Positions 32,321 through 42,054 of a stretch of DNA of 64,000 nt are shown piece by piece. Each line of letters starts with the position of its first letter. The first letter of the stretch is position 1. Position numbers and translations under genes: made by a program. The stretch covers positions 1 through 64,000 of the forward strand of contig CAJYXO010000126.1 in assembly GCA_913778765.1 (NCBI GenBank). Direction: 5' to 3'. Origin of the DNA: an uncultured Massilia sp. (GTDB lineage: Bacteria; Pseudomonadota; Gammaproteobacteria; Burkholderiales; Burkholderiaceae_D). A model generated the notes under the pieces. It did no database searches. It was not told the DNA's origin and saw only the letters and a program-made list of their open reading frames with translations.

Positions 32321-33250
32321 ATGGAAACTTTCATCCAACAGATCCTCAATGGACTGGTGCTGGGCAGCATGTATGCGCTGATCGCGCTCGGCTACACCAT
32401 GGTGTACGGCGTGCTCAACCTGATCAACTTCGCCCACGGCGACGTGCTGATGATCGGCGCCATGGTCGGCCTCAGCATCCTGAAAGGCCTCGACGCCGCC
32501 TTCCCCGGCATGTCCGGCTGGCTGCAGCTGGCGATCGCCATCCTCGGCGCGATGCCGGTGGCGATGCTGGTCAACGTGCTGATCGAGCGCATTGCCTACC
32601 GCCGCCTGCGCAACGCGCCGCGCCTCGCGCCCTTGATTACCGCGATCGGCGTCTCGATCCTGCTGCAGACCTTCGCGATGATGATCTGGGGCCGCAGCCC
32701 GCTGCCTTTCCCGCAGTTGCTGTCCTCGGAGCCGATCTTCGTCGGCGGCGCCGTGATCTCGCAGACCCAGGTGCTGCTGCTGGTGCTGGCCGCTTGTGCG
32801 ATGATGGGCCTGGTGTACCTGGTCGAAAAGACCAGGATGGGCCGCGCCATGCGCGCCGTCGCCGAGAATCCGCGCGTGGCCGGCCTGATGGGCGTCGACG
32901 CGAACCGGGTGGTGGTGACGACGTTCGCCATCGGCGCCGCGCTGGCCGCCGTGGCAGGCGTGATGTGGGGCGCGAATTACGCGTCGATCCAGTTCGCGAT
33001 GGGCACGGTGCCGGGCATGAAGGCCTTCTCGGCCGCTGTGCTGGGCGGCATCGGCAATATCTACGGCGCGATGATCGGCGGGATCGTGCTCGGCATCATC
33101 GAGAGCCTGGGCGCCGGCTATATCGGCGACCTGACCGGCGGCTTCCTCGGCAGCCACTACCAGGACATCTTCGCCTTCGTCGTGCTGATCCTGGTGCTGA
33201 CCGTGCGTCCGTCCGGCATCATGGGCGAGCGCGTGGCGGACCGCGCCTGA
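32321..33250 (+). CDS. livH: Branched-chain amino acid ABC transporter, permease LivH
   Basis: A 309-residue inner-membrane permease of the LivH type with about eight hydrophobic segments: FIQQILNGLVLGSMYALIAL, GYTMVYGVLNLINFAHGDV and the typical cytoplasmic coupling loop RMGRAMRAVAENPRVAGLMG. It is the first of four liv genes in the order HMGF. It takes up leucine, isoleucine, valine or related amides across the membrane together with LivM. No periplasmic binding protein gene is next to the cluster. Confidence 0.92.
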   Translation: METFIQQILNGLVLGSMYALIALGYTMVYGVLNLINFAHGDVLMIGAMVGLSILKGLDAAFPGMSGWLQLAIAILGAMPVAMLVNVLIERIAYRRLRNAPRLAPLITAIGVSILLQTFAMMIWGRSPLPFPQLLSSEPIFVGGAVISQTQVLLLVLAACAMMGLVYLVEKTRMGRAMRAVAENPRVAGLMGVDANRVVVTTFAIGAALAAVAGVMWGANYASIQFAMGTVPGMKAFSAAVLGGIGNIYGAMIGGIVLGIIESLGAGYIGDLTGGFLGSHYQDIFAFVVLILVLTVRPSGIMGERVADRA

Positions 33251-33263
33251 GGAGAGAACGACC

Positions 33264-34468
<1,205 letters not shown>

Positions 34469-34472
<4 letters not shown>

Positions 34473-35242
34473 GCAACATTCTCTTGAGTATTTCTGGCGT
34501 CAACAAGCGCTTCGGCGGCCTGCAGGCCCTGACCGATGTCGGCATTCGCATCGAGAAAGGCCAGATCTATGGCCTGATCGGCCCGAACGGCGCCGGCAAG
34601 ACCACCTTCTTCAACGTGATCACCGGGCTGTATCAGCCGGACACGGGCAGCTTCGAACTGGCCGGCAAGACCTACTCGCCGTCGGCGCCGCACGCCGTGG
34701 CGAAGGCCGGCATCGCCCGCACCTTCCAGAACATCCGCCTGTTCGGCGAGATGACGGCGCTGGAAAACGTGATGGTCGGACGCCACGTGCGCACGCGCCA
34801 GGGCGTGATCGGGGCGATCCTGCGTCATCGCGCCGCACGGCTTGAAGAAGCGGCGATCCGTTCCAAGGCACAGGCGCTGCTGGACTTCGTCGGCATCGGC
34901 CAGTTTGCCGACCGCACCGCGCGCTATTTGTCCTACGGCGACCAGCGCCGCCTCGAGATCGCGCGCGCGCTCGCCACCGAGCCGGCGCTGCTGGCGCTGG
35001 ACGAGCCGGCGGCCGGCATGAACGCCACCGAAAAACTGGCGCTGCGCGAGCTGCTGGTGAAGATCCAGGGCGCCGGCATCACCATCCTGCTGATCGAGCA
35101 CGACGTGAAGCTGATGATGGGCCTGTGCGACCGCATCTCGGTGCTGGAATACGGCAAGCTGATCGCGGAAGGCGTGCCGGCCGAGATCCAGAAGAACAAG
35201 GCGGTGATCGAGGCCTACCTCGGTACCGGGAGCAGTCATTAA
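34469..35242 (+). CDS. livG: Branched-chain amino acid ABC transporter, ATPase LivG
   Basis: A 257-residue ATPase: Walker A GPNGAGKTTFFN, Q-loop ARTFQNIRLF, signature LSYGDQRRLEIARAL (the LSYGDQR form specific to LivG), Walker B LLALDEPAAGMN and the switch His in LLIEHDVKLMM. The start ATG 34469 overlaps the livM stop; the longer frame to 34400 is discarded. It binds the cytoplasmic face of LivHM together with LivF. Confidence 0.95.
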
Positions 35243-35245
35243 AAC

Positions 35246-35968
35246 ATGAGCGAGAACATTCTCAAGATCAGCGGCCTCAAGGTCGCCTACGGCGGCATCA
35301 AGGCCGTCAAGGGCATCGACCTGGAGGTCAACCGCGGCGAACTGGTGACCCTGATCGGCGCCAACGGCGCCGGCAAGACCACGACCCTGAAAGCCATCAC
35401 CGGGACCCTGCCGGCCTGCAAGGTCGAAGGCAGCGTCTCCTACCTGGGCCAGCCCTTGGCCAATGCAAAATCGTTCAAGCTGGTGCAGGGCAAGCTGGCG
35501 ATGGTGCCGGAAGGGCGGGGCGTGTTCACCCGCATGAGCATCCACGAAAACCTGCTGATGGGCGCCTACACGCGCAACGACCAGGCCGGCATCGATGCGG
35601 ACATCGAGAAGTGGTACACGGTGTTTCCGCGCCTGAAGGAGCGATCCGCGCAGCTGGCCGGGACGCTGTCCGGCGGCGAGCAGCAGATGCTGGCGATGGC
35701 GCGCGCCCTGATGTGCCACCCGACCCTGCTGCTGCTGGACGAGCCGTCGATGGGTCTGTCGCCGATCATGGTGGAGAAGATCTTCGAGGTGATCCGCGAC
35801 GTCTCAAGCCAGGGCATCACGATGCTGCTCGTGGAACAGAACGCCAGGCTGGCGCTGCAGGCGGCGCATCGGGCCTATGTGATGGAGTCGGGCAGCATTA
35901 CCATGAGTGGGAATGCGGCGGAGATGCTGCACGACCCGCGCGTGCAGGCGGCGTATCTGGGCGAGTAA
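35246..35968 (+). CDS. livF: Branched-chain amino acid ABC transporter, ATPase LivF
   Basis: A 240-residue ATPase: Walker A GANGAGKTTTLK, the LivF-type MVPEGRGVFTRMSIHENL segment, signature LSGGEQQMLAMARAL, Walker B LLLLDEPSMGLSP and switch region LLVEQNARLAL. It starts three bases after livG. It completes the LivHMGF transporter; the missing LivK/LivJ binding protein must be encoded elsewhere. Confidence 0.95.
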   Translation: MSENILKISGLKVAYGGIKAVKGIDLEVNRGELVTLIGANGAGKTTTLKAITGTLPACKVEGSVSYLGQPLANAKSFKLVQGKLAMVPEGRGVFTRMSIHENLLMGAYTRNDQAGIDADIEKWYTVFPRLKERSAQLAGTLSGGEQQMLAMARALMCHPTLLLLDEPSMGLSPIMVEKIFEVIRDVSSQGITMLLVEQNARLALQAAHRAYVMESGSITMSGNAAEMLHDPRVQAAYLGE

Positions 35969-35981
35969 TCCCGCACAGCAC

Positions 35982-36021
35982 AAAAAACAACGGCCCGGAC
36001 CGCGCAAGCAGTCCGGGCCGT
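35982..36021. terminator. Terminator between livF and phasin gene
   Basis: An 11-bp perfect stem ACGGCCCGGAC/GTCCGGGCCGT (35990-36000 and 36011-36021). The A-run at 35982-35987 gives a T-run on the minus strand, so it best serves the phasin gene, but it can also stop livF readthrough. Confidence 0.85.
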
Positions 36022-36045
36022 TCTCCTTTGCAGGAGAAAAACGAC

Positions 36046-36615
36046 TCAGGCAGCGTTGGCAGCGCCGTTGGCGGCTTTGCCCGCGGCAGCGGTGAACTGC
36101 GACACGGCGGCGTTCACGTTCGACTGGATGGCGTCGGCGGCCTGCTTGGTGGTCTTGCTGAACTGCTCGTAGCCGGCGTTGGCGTTGCTGATGGCGGTCT
36201 TCAGGGCCGACACATAGGTCTCGGAACCGGCCGGGGCGTTCTTGGTCACTTCGTCGACCAGCGAGATCACCTTGCGGTTGACTTCAGCGAACTGGCTTTC
36301 GGCGGCGCGCGAGAACTCGGCGCCGGTGTCGGCGGCGATCGATGCCACCTGACGGCCGTAGGCCAGGGCTTTCTCGGCGCTCGGCTGGGCTTGCGAAGCG
36401 GTCACCGCGAAGAATTCCTGCGGATCTTTGACGGCCAGCAGCTGACGTGCGGTTGCCGACGAATTTTCCAGCGAAGCCTTGGCGGTGCTGATGTTCAGAT
36501 CCACCAGCTTTTCCATGCCTTCGAAGGTCTTCGAAGTCAGGGCCGACAGCAGGGCGAATTGGGATTCCAGGTTGGCTTTGGTCGCGTTCGAAAATTGCTC
36601 GGGGAATGCAAACAT
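36046..36615 (-). CDS. phaP: Phasin family protein
   Basis: A 189-residue alanine-rich helical protein of the phasin_2 family: MFAFPEQFSNATKANLESQF, NISTAKASLENSSATARQLL and KDPQEFFAVTASQAQPSAEK. Phasins coat polyhydroxyalkanoate granules in the cytoplasm and control their size and number. No signal peptide or membrane helix. No pha synthesis genes are in the window. Two copies of TGCGNCGCA upstream suggest repression by a PhaR-like regulator. Transcription ends at a strong hairpin. Confidence 0.92.
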   Translation of the reverse strand: MFAFPEQFSNATKANLESQFALLSALTSKTFEGMEKLVDLNISTAKASLENSSATARQLLAVKDPQEFFAVTASQAQPSAEKALAYGRQVASIAADTGAEFSRAAESQFAEVNRKVISLVDEVTKNAPAGSETYVSALKTAISNANAGYEQFSKTTKQAADAIQSNVNAAVSQFTAAAGKAANGAANAA

Positions 36616-36917
36616 GTAATTCTCCAGTATTTGGACAAATAGTGAACTTGGTGGACCCGGTGATGTTTCAACCTTGCTTGCGGGCCCTGCTGCTGGTAGG
36701 TGCGCGGCATTTTGTGCGCCGCAACATGAACAGATTTTACAGCGTTCGAATTATGCGTCAAGCACTTTTGATGCGACGCACAATAGAAAATGCTAGTCTT
36801 GCGATATATCAAAGCGTGCAATCGTTTGCGGACCTTTTCGTTTGCACGGATACAACAGACTGGGCAGGCAAGGGGCGCCCGGCGAGCATCCAGGCAGCAT
36901 GCTAGACTGGCAATCCG
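36616..36917. other. Divergent regulatory region of phasin and EamA genes
   Basis: About 300 bases. It holds two inverted copies of the motif TGCGRCGCACAA: complementary strand at 36712-36723 and plus strand at 36772-36783 (the latter TGCGACGCACAA). They are likely operators for the phasin gene, with PhaR the obvious candidate. Nothing else is recognised. Confidence 0.45.
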
Positions 36918-37856
36918 ATGACCCCCGACACCTCCGATTCCTCCGCCGCGCAAACCACCCGGCCATCCGCGCCCGCGTCCGCATCGCCGCGCGCCGGCTG
37001 GCTGGCGCCGGTGCCGCTGTTCTTCGTCTTTCTCTGGAGTACCGGCTTCATCGCCGCCAAGTACGGACTGCCGTATGCGCCGCCCCTGAGTTTCCTGGTC
37101 GTCCGCTGCCTGGGCGCGGTGCTGGTGCTGCTGCCGCTGGTCCTGGCCGGCGGCGCGCCCTGGCCGCGCGGGCGCATCCTGCACGTGGCGGTGGCCGGTC
37201 TGCTGCTGCAGGCCGGCTACCTGGGCGGGGTCTGGAGCGCGATCAAGATCGGCATGCCGGCCGGGCTGTCGGCCCTGATCGTCGGCTTGCAGCCCATCCT
37301 CACCGCCTTCGCCGCGCCCTGGATCGGCGAGCGCGTCACCCCGCGCCAGTGGCTGGGCCTGCTGCTCGGCCTGGGCGGCGTGGCGCTGGTGGTAGCGGCC
37401 AGGATCCGCCTGAACGGGCTGGCGCCGGCCGCGATCGGCTTCTGCGTGCTGGCGCTGCTGTCGATTACCAGCGGCACCCTGTACCAGAAGCGCTTCTGCC
37501 CGCAGTTCGACCTGCGCACCGGTACCTTGATCCAGTTCACGGCATCGGCGCTGTTGATGCTGCCGTTTGCCGTTGCGCTCGAAGGTTTCGGGCCGACGCT
37601 GTCGAACATGCAATGGACGCCGCAATTCATCGGCGCGCTGCTGTGGTCGATCCTGGCGCTGTCGATCGGCGCCGTCTTCCTGTTGTTCAGGCTGATCAGC
37701 CGCAACGATGCCACGAAGGTCACCAGCCTGCTGTACCTGACTCCGCCGACCACGGCCGTGATGGCCTGGCTGATGTTCGGCGAAGCCCTGAGTCCGCTGG
37801 GACTGGCGGGCATGGCGGTGGCCGTGACCGGCGTCGCCTTCGTCGTCAAAAAATAA
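36918..37856 (+). CDS. EamA/DMT-superfamily transporter
   Basis: A 312-residue membrane protein with ten predicted helices in two EamA repeats: LFFVFLWSTGFIAAKYGLPY in the first, and WSILALSIGAVFLLFRLISR and PPTTAVMAWLMFGEALSPLG in the second. The first 30 residues are a Pro/Ser/Ala-rich cytosolic tail. Such carriers export metabolites or amino acids; the substrate cannot be inferred. A nitroreductase follows 16 bases later on the same strand with AAGGAGAAT before its ATG, so they probably form an operon. Confidence 0.88.
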   Translation: MTPDTSDSSAAQTTRPSAPASASPRAGWLAPVPLFFVFLWSTGFIAAKYGLPYAPPLSFLVVRCLGAVLVLLPLVLAGGAPWPRGRILHVAVAGLLLQAGYLGGVWSAIKIGMPAGLSALIVGLQPILTAFAAPWIGERVTPRQWLGLLLGLGGVALVVAARIRLNGLAPAAIGFCVLALLSITSGTLYQKRFCPQFDLRTGTLIQFTASALLMLPFAVALEGFGPTLSNMQWTPQFIGALLWSILALSIGAVFLLFRLISRNDATKVTSLLYLTPPTTAVMAWLMFGEALSPLGLAGMAVAVTGVAFVVKK

Positions 37857-37872
37857 TGCAAAAGGAGAATTC

Positions 37873-38568
37873 ATGATCGCCAGCCAGCAGCAACAGGCCG
37901 TGGACGCGGCCATCACCACCCGCCGTTCGATCCGCGCCTACCTGCCGACCCCGGTCCCGCGCGAGGACATCGAAGCCATCCTCGAGGTGGCGGCGCGCGC
38001 GCCGTCCGGCACCAACACCCAGCCGTGGAAAGTCTACGTGCTGACCGGCGCGGCCAAGGAGCGGCTGAGCGCCGCGATCCTGGCGGCCTACGGCGATCCG
38101 CAGCAGGTCAAGGAACACACCGAGGAATACGCTTACTACCCGCGCGAATGGGTGTCGCCCTTCATCGACCGGCGCCGCAAGGTCGGCTGGGACCTGTACG
38201 CGCTACTGGGCCTGACGCGCGAGAACAAGGCGGGGATGGCGGCCCAGCATGGCCGCAACTACCGCTTCTTCGACGCGCCCGTCGGCCTGATCTTCACCAT
38301 CGACCGGGTGATGGAGCAGGGCTCCTGGCTCGACTATGGCATGTTCCTGCAGAACATCATGGTAGCGGCGCGCGGACGCGGCCTCGATACCTGCCCACAA
38401 GCGGCCTTCACGCAATTCCACCGCATCATCGCCGAACAGCTGGGAATGCCAGCCAACGAGATGCTGGTCTGCGGCATGGCGCTGGGCTTTGCCGACCCGG
38501 ACAAGGTCGAGAATACCCTGGTCACGGAACGTGAACCGGTGGCGGGGTTCGTGCGCTTCGTCGCCTAG
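37873..38568 (+). CDS. Nitroreductase family flavoprotein
   Basis: A 231-residue FMN-dependent NAD(P)H oxidoreductase. The FMN-binding start is AAITTRRSIRAYLPTPVPRE, followed by VAARAPSGTNTQPWKVYVLT, and a late VCGMALGFADPDKVENT segment of the nitroreductase fold. Members reduce nitroaromatics, quinones or enones; the natural substrate is unknown. An excellent AGGAGAA RBS is present. It likely shares an operon with the EamA carrier. Confidence 0.9.
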   Translation: MIASQQQQAVDAAITTRRSIRAYLPTPVPREDIEAILEVAARAPSGTNTQPWKVYVLTGAAKERLSAAILAAYGDPQQVKEHTEEYAYYPREWVSPFIDRRRKVGWDLYALLGLTRENKAGMAAQHGRNYRFFDAPVGLIFTIDRVMEQGSWLDYGMFLQNIMVAARGRGLDTCPQAAFTQFHRIIAEQLGMPANEMLVCGMALGFADPDKVENTLVTEREPVAGFVRFVA

Positions 38569-38742
38569 CTTGTTCGATATACTTGAACTGCCAAGCTGTT
38601 GAAATATCAAGAGATTTCTACAACGTGAGGAAGCTTGCGTTGTGGCAAAATGCGGGCGCAGATGTTACATTGCCTTGCGCTCCACCCGTCTTTCGCTACA
38701 CTGCATATGTGTGCTCATCAGTTCGCGTTCAAGGATTTCCAG

Positions 38743-39870
38743 ATGCTCAAGCTCGCGTTGGCTGCGGCCGTTTCCATGATGTTCCTGCTTGAACCTGCGC
38801 ATGCGGCGGCTGGAAGCAAGCACAAGGCGCATGCGGCCACGGTCAAGAAAACCAGTGTCAAACGCGCGAAGCGGACCGATCTGGCAAAGGTCATCGCCGA
38901 CGACAACCGCCAGCGCATGGTGCGCCGGATCGAGATGGTGCACGGCAAGCGCCGGGTGGTCTACCAGCGCGTGCGCCGCGCCGCGCCGGCCATCGCCATC
39001 CTCAGTGCCGGCGACCTGGTCGGCCTGAACAAGACCCACGACCCGCTCGACCTGCGTTCCTCGGTCGCCTACGTGCTCGACCAGACCAGCTCGGAAGTGC
39101 TGTTCGAAAAGAACTCCTCGGTCTCTCTGCCGATCGCTTCGATCACCAAGCTGATGACGGGCCTGCTTGTGGTGCAGGCCCGGCAGAACCTGGACGAGGT
39201 GTTGACCATCACCGACGCCGACGTCGACAAGCACAAGTTCACCAGCTCGCGTCTCGCCGTCGGCACCCGCATGACGCGCGGCAACCTGCTGCACATCGCC
39301 CTGATGAGTTCGGAAAACCGCGCCGCCGCCGCATTGGGCCGCAACTATCCGGGCGGTATCTCGGCCTTCGTCGAGGCGATGAATGCCAAGGCAAAAGAAC
39401 TCGGCATGAACGATACGCATTATGTGGATTCGAGCGGCCTGTCGAGCCAGAACGTCTCGAGCGCGCGTGATCTCGCCAAGCTGGCGATCATTGCGCACCA
39501 GGAACCGCTGCTGCGCCAGTACACGACCGATCCCGGCTATGCGGTCCAAGCCGGCGGCAGGACCCTGCAATACCACAACACCAACTACCTGGTGGCCAGG
39601 CCGGACTGGAATATCGGCCTGCAGAAGACCGGTTTCATCAACGAAGCAGGGCGCTGCCTGGTGATGCAGGCCATGATCCAGGGCCGCAACGTGGTGATGG
39701 TGTTCCTGGATTCGAAAGGCAAGCAGTCGCGGACCGCGGACGCGGGCCGGATGCGCAAATGGCTGGAAGCCCTGAAGCCGGCGGCGATTCCGGCGGCGGC
39801 GGCGGCCGGGGTGCCGGTGACGGTGTCGGCGGCGACGGTTGCGCCGGTGATTGGGACGACGGCGCAGTAA
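38743..39870 (+). CDS. pbpG: D-alanyl-D-alanine endopeptidase (PBP7 type)
   Basis: A 375-residue S11-family penicillin-binding protein. The signal peptide MLKLALAAAVSMMFLLEPAH is followed by a basic linker rich in Lys/Arg. The active-site motifs are S133-I-T-K136, SSEN (SxN) and QKTGF (KTG). It cleaves DD cross-links in peptidoglycan in the periplasm and is not beta-lactam resistant in general. The C-terminal 30 residues are alanine/valine-rich without a membrane anchor. ATG 38743 is chosen for its AAGGA RBS and signal peptide; longer frames upstream are not convincing. Confidence 0.93.
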   Translation: MLKLALAAAVSMMFLLEPAHAAAGSKHKAHAATVKKTSVKRAKRTDLAKVIADDNRQRMVRRIEMVHGKRRVVYQRVRRAAPAIAILSAGDLVGLNKTHDPLDLRSSVAYVLDQTSSEVLFEKNSSVSLPIASITKLMTGLLVVQARQNLDEVLTITDADVDKHKFTSSRLAVGTRMTRGNLLHIALMSSENRAAAALGRNYPGGISAFVEAMNAKAKELGMNDTHYVDSSGLSSQNVSSARDLAKLAIIAHQEPLLRQYTTDPGYAVQAGGRTLQYHNTNYLVARPDWNIGLQKTGFINEAGRCLVMQAMIQGRNVVMVFLDSKGKQSRTADAGRMRKWLEALKPAAIPAAAAAGVPVTVSAATVAPVIGTTAQ

Positions 39871-39878
39871 TAAAACTG

Positions 39879-39908
39879 CCGTCGTCCCCGCGAAGGCGGG
39901 GACGACGG
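39879..39908. repeat. REP-like palindrome (single)
   Basis: Perfect palindrome with half-site CCGTCGTCCCCGC, same family as 9278-9305. It lies between convergent pbpG and the IclR gene, where it may also act as a terminator. Confidence 0.82.
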
Positions 39909-39913
39909 GCTGA

Positions 39914-40699
39914 CTACACGCCGGCGCCGATCCTGTGCCCCAGCGTCGCCGAAATCTGCGCCGCCGTATTCACCAGATCTTCCAGCCACTCTTCCTGCAG
40001 CCTGTCGGCCGGCGCCGAGATCGACAATCCCGCCACCAGCTTGCCGCTGTCGTCATGGATGCCGGCGGCCATGCAGCGCACGCCCAGTTCCAGTTCCTCG
40101 TTGTCGCGCGCATAGCCGCGCGAGCGCACCAGCGCGAGTTCACGCTCCAGGCGGCCGAGGTCGGTGATCGAATTCTTGTTGTGGCCGGCGAGGCCGGTGC
40201 GGGTGGCGTAGGCGCGGATCGCCTTCGCTTCATCGACCGACAGGAACAACTTGCCGGTCGAGGTCAGGTGCAGCGGACCGCGGCCGCCGATCGCGCGCAC
40301 CACCTGCATGCCCGAGCGCTCGGAGAAGGCGCGGTCGATGTAGACGATTTCGTCGCCCTGGCGCACCGACAGGTTCACGGTCTGGCGGGTCTTGTTGTGC
40401 AGGGCGCGCATCAGGTCGACCGCCGCTTCGCGCACCGACAGGCGGCTCTTCACCACATTCCCCAGCTCCAGCAGGCGCATGCCGAGCCGGTAGGTGCCGG
40501 GCTCGACGCGGTCGACGAAGCGGGTCACCACCATGTCGTTCAGGATCCGGTGCGCGGTCGAGGGATGCAGGCCGGACACCTTCGACAATTCCTTCAGGCT
40601 CACCGGATCGGAATAGCTGGCCAGCACGTCGAGCAGGGCCACCATGCGCTCGATCACCTGGATGGAAGTTTTCGCCGGTTCGAGGGTTTCCATTTTCAT
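39914..40699 (-). CDS. IclR-family transcriptional regulator
   Basis: A 261-residue regulator. The N-terminal winged helix (SLKELSKVSGLHPSTAHRIL) is followed by the IclR effector domain (VNLSVRQGDEIVYIDRAFSE, LHLTSTGKLFLS, DNEELELGVRCMAAGIHDDS, LSISAPADRL). It is expected to bind DNA as a dimer or tetramer and respond to a small organic acid. It is divergent from dgkA and has no catabolic genes beside it, so its targets are unknown. MKMETLEP is the chosen start; the second Met, two codons later, is possible. Confidence 0.92.
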   Translation of the reverse strand: MKMETLEPAKTSIQVIERMVALLDVLASYSDPVSLKELSKVSGLHPSTAHRILNDMVVTRFVDRVEPGTYRLGMRLLELGNVVKSRLSVREAAVDLMRALHNKTRQTVNLSVRQGDEIVYIDRAFSERSGMQVVRAIGGRGPLHLTSTGKLFLSVDEAKAIRAYATRTGLAGHNKNSITDLGRLERELALVRSRGYARDNEELELGVRCMAAGIHDDSGKLVAGLSISAPADRLQEEWLEDLVNTAAQISATLGHRIGAGV

Positions 40700-40817
40700 A
40701 TCGTGGTTGGTGCGGTGCGGTATATTTCTCTACTTTATACCATAATGTGAAAACTGTGTTTAACAAGTCGTTTCGGTGTCGTGCATAATGACGATCCATT
40801 CAGCAGTCACGACATCC

Positions 40818-41204
40818 ATGGATCAACCCAGCAGCGAGTTCAAGAGCAAGGGCGGCCTGGCGCGCATCGCCGCCGCCACCCGCTATTCCATCGACGGCTT
40901 CAAGTACGCCTGGCGGCACGAGCATGCCTTCCGCCAGGAACTGATGGTGGCGGCGCCGGCCGCGATCCTGGCGCTGGTACTGAAGATATCCGCCTTCCAG
41001 AAGCTGGCCTTGATCGCCGTGCTGGGGCTGGTGCTGCTGGTCGAGCTGCTGAATGCGGCCATCGAGGCCATCGTCGACCGCGTCTCGCTGGAGCGCCATC
41101 CGCTGTCGAAGGCCGCCAAGGACCTGGGCAGCGCGGCGGTGGCCCTGACGATCGCCATGGCGGCGGCCACCTGGGCCGTCGTCCTGTACAACCGTTTTTT
41201 CTGA
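40818..41204 (+). CDS. dgkA: Diacylglycerol kinase
   Basis: A 128-residue integral membrane protein with three helices. The conserved DgkA active-site region is VLLVELLNAAIEAIVDRVSL, and the N-terminal amphipathic helix precedes YAWRHEHAFRQEL. It phosphorylates diacylglycerol to phosphatidic acid, recycling lipid from membrane-derived glucan synthesis. The start at 40818 is preferred since the apparent promoter (CATAAT at 40783-40788) overlaps an upstream ATG. No Shine-Dalgarno is obvious. The peroxiredoxin gene follows after 37 bases. Confidence 0.92.
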   Translation: MDQPSSEFKSKGGLARIAAATRYSIDGFKYAWRHEHAFRQELMVAAPAAILALVLKISAFQKLALIAVLGLVLLVELLNAAIEAIVDRVSLERHPLSKAAKDLGSAAVALTIAMAAATWAVVLYNRFF

Positions 41205-41241
41205 CGCAGTTTTTTGGTCCATTACCTCAAGGAGATCAGCA

Positions 41242-41880
41242 ATGACTTTACGCCTGGGCGATACCGCTCCCGACTTCGAGCAGGACTCCACCATCGGCCG
41301 CATCCGCTTCCATGACTGGGCGGGCGATTCCTGGGTGGTGCTGTTCTCGCACCCGGCCGACTTCACGCCGGTCTGCACCACGGAACTCGGCCTGACCGCC
41401 AAACTGAAGCCGGAATTCGACAAGCGCAACGTCAAGGCGATCGCCCTGTCGGTCGACCCGGCCGAGCAGCACCAGGCCTGGATCAAGGACATCGAGGAAA
41501 CCCAGCAGACCGTGGTCGGCTTCCCGATCATCGCCGATGCGGACAAATCGGTGTCCCAGCTGTACGACATGATCCACCCGAACGCCTCGGCCACCGCCAC
41601 CGTGCGCTCGCTGTTCGTGATCGACCCGGCCAAGAAAGTGCGCCTGATGATCACCTACCCGATGAGCACCGGCCGCAACTTCGACGAAGTCCTGCGCGTG
41701 ATCGACGCCCTGCAGCTGACCGACGGCTACACCGTCGCGACGCCGGGCAACTGGAAGGACGGCGACGACGTCATCATCCCGCTGACCGTGCAGGATCCGG
41801 AGCAGCTGAAGCAGAAGTATCCGAAGGGTTATACGGCGCCGCGTCCCTACCTGCGTTTGACGCCGCAGCCGAACAAGTAA
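41242..41880 (+). CDS. 1-Cys (Prx6-type) peroxiredoxin
   Basis: A 212-residue peroxiredoxin. The peroxidatic cysteine is C45 in HPADFTPVCTTELG, with the Prx6-type SVDPAEQHQAWIKD, VVGFPIIADADKSVSQLYDM and PYLRLTPQ C-terminus. No resolving cysteine is present; C45 is the only Cys, so it is a true 1-Cys enzyme. It reduces H2O2 and alkyl hydroperoxides in the cytosol. AAGGAGAT lies eight bases before the ATG. A REPIN-like repeat follows immediately. Confidence 0.94.
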   Translation: MTLRLGDTAPDFEQDSTIGRIRFHDWAGDSWVVLFSHPADFTPVCTTELGLTAKLKPEFDKRNVKAIALSVDPAEQHQAWIKDIEETQQTVVGFPIIADADKSVSQLYDMIHPNASATATVRSLFVIDPAKKVRLMITYPMSTGRNFDEVLRVIDALQLTDGYTVATPGNWKDGDDVIIPLTVQDPEQLKQKYPKGYTAPRPYLRLTPQPNK

Positions 41881-41886
41881 TTGCCG

Positions 41887-41964
41887 CGTCGTTCCCGCGC
41901 AGGCGGGGACCCAGGTTTTTGTGGTTCGCCACCACCTTGGATTCCCGCCTGCGCGGGAATGACG
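41887..41964. repeat. REPIN-like pair
   Basis: Two REP halves in inverted orientation: CGTCGTTCCCGCGCAGGCGG... at the left and ATTCCCGCCTGCGCGGGAAT... at the right, with the linker reading CCCAGGT...ACCTTGG. Same family as the other four copies. Confidence 0.85.
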
Positions 41965-42054
41965 TTGTTTTACGCCACGCATAAGCAAAGAAGTAATCTG
42001 TTGTTGGCTTGACGGCTGAGGCACTTTACGCTTGGAGCCAATCTGGGGGTAAAG

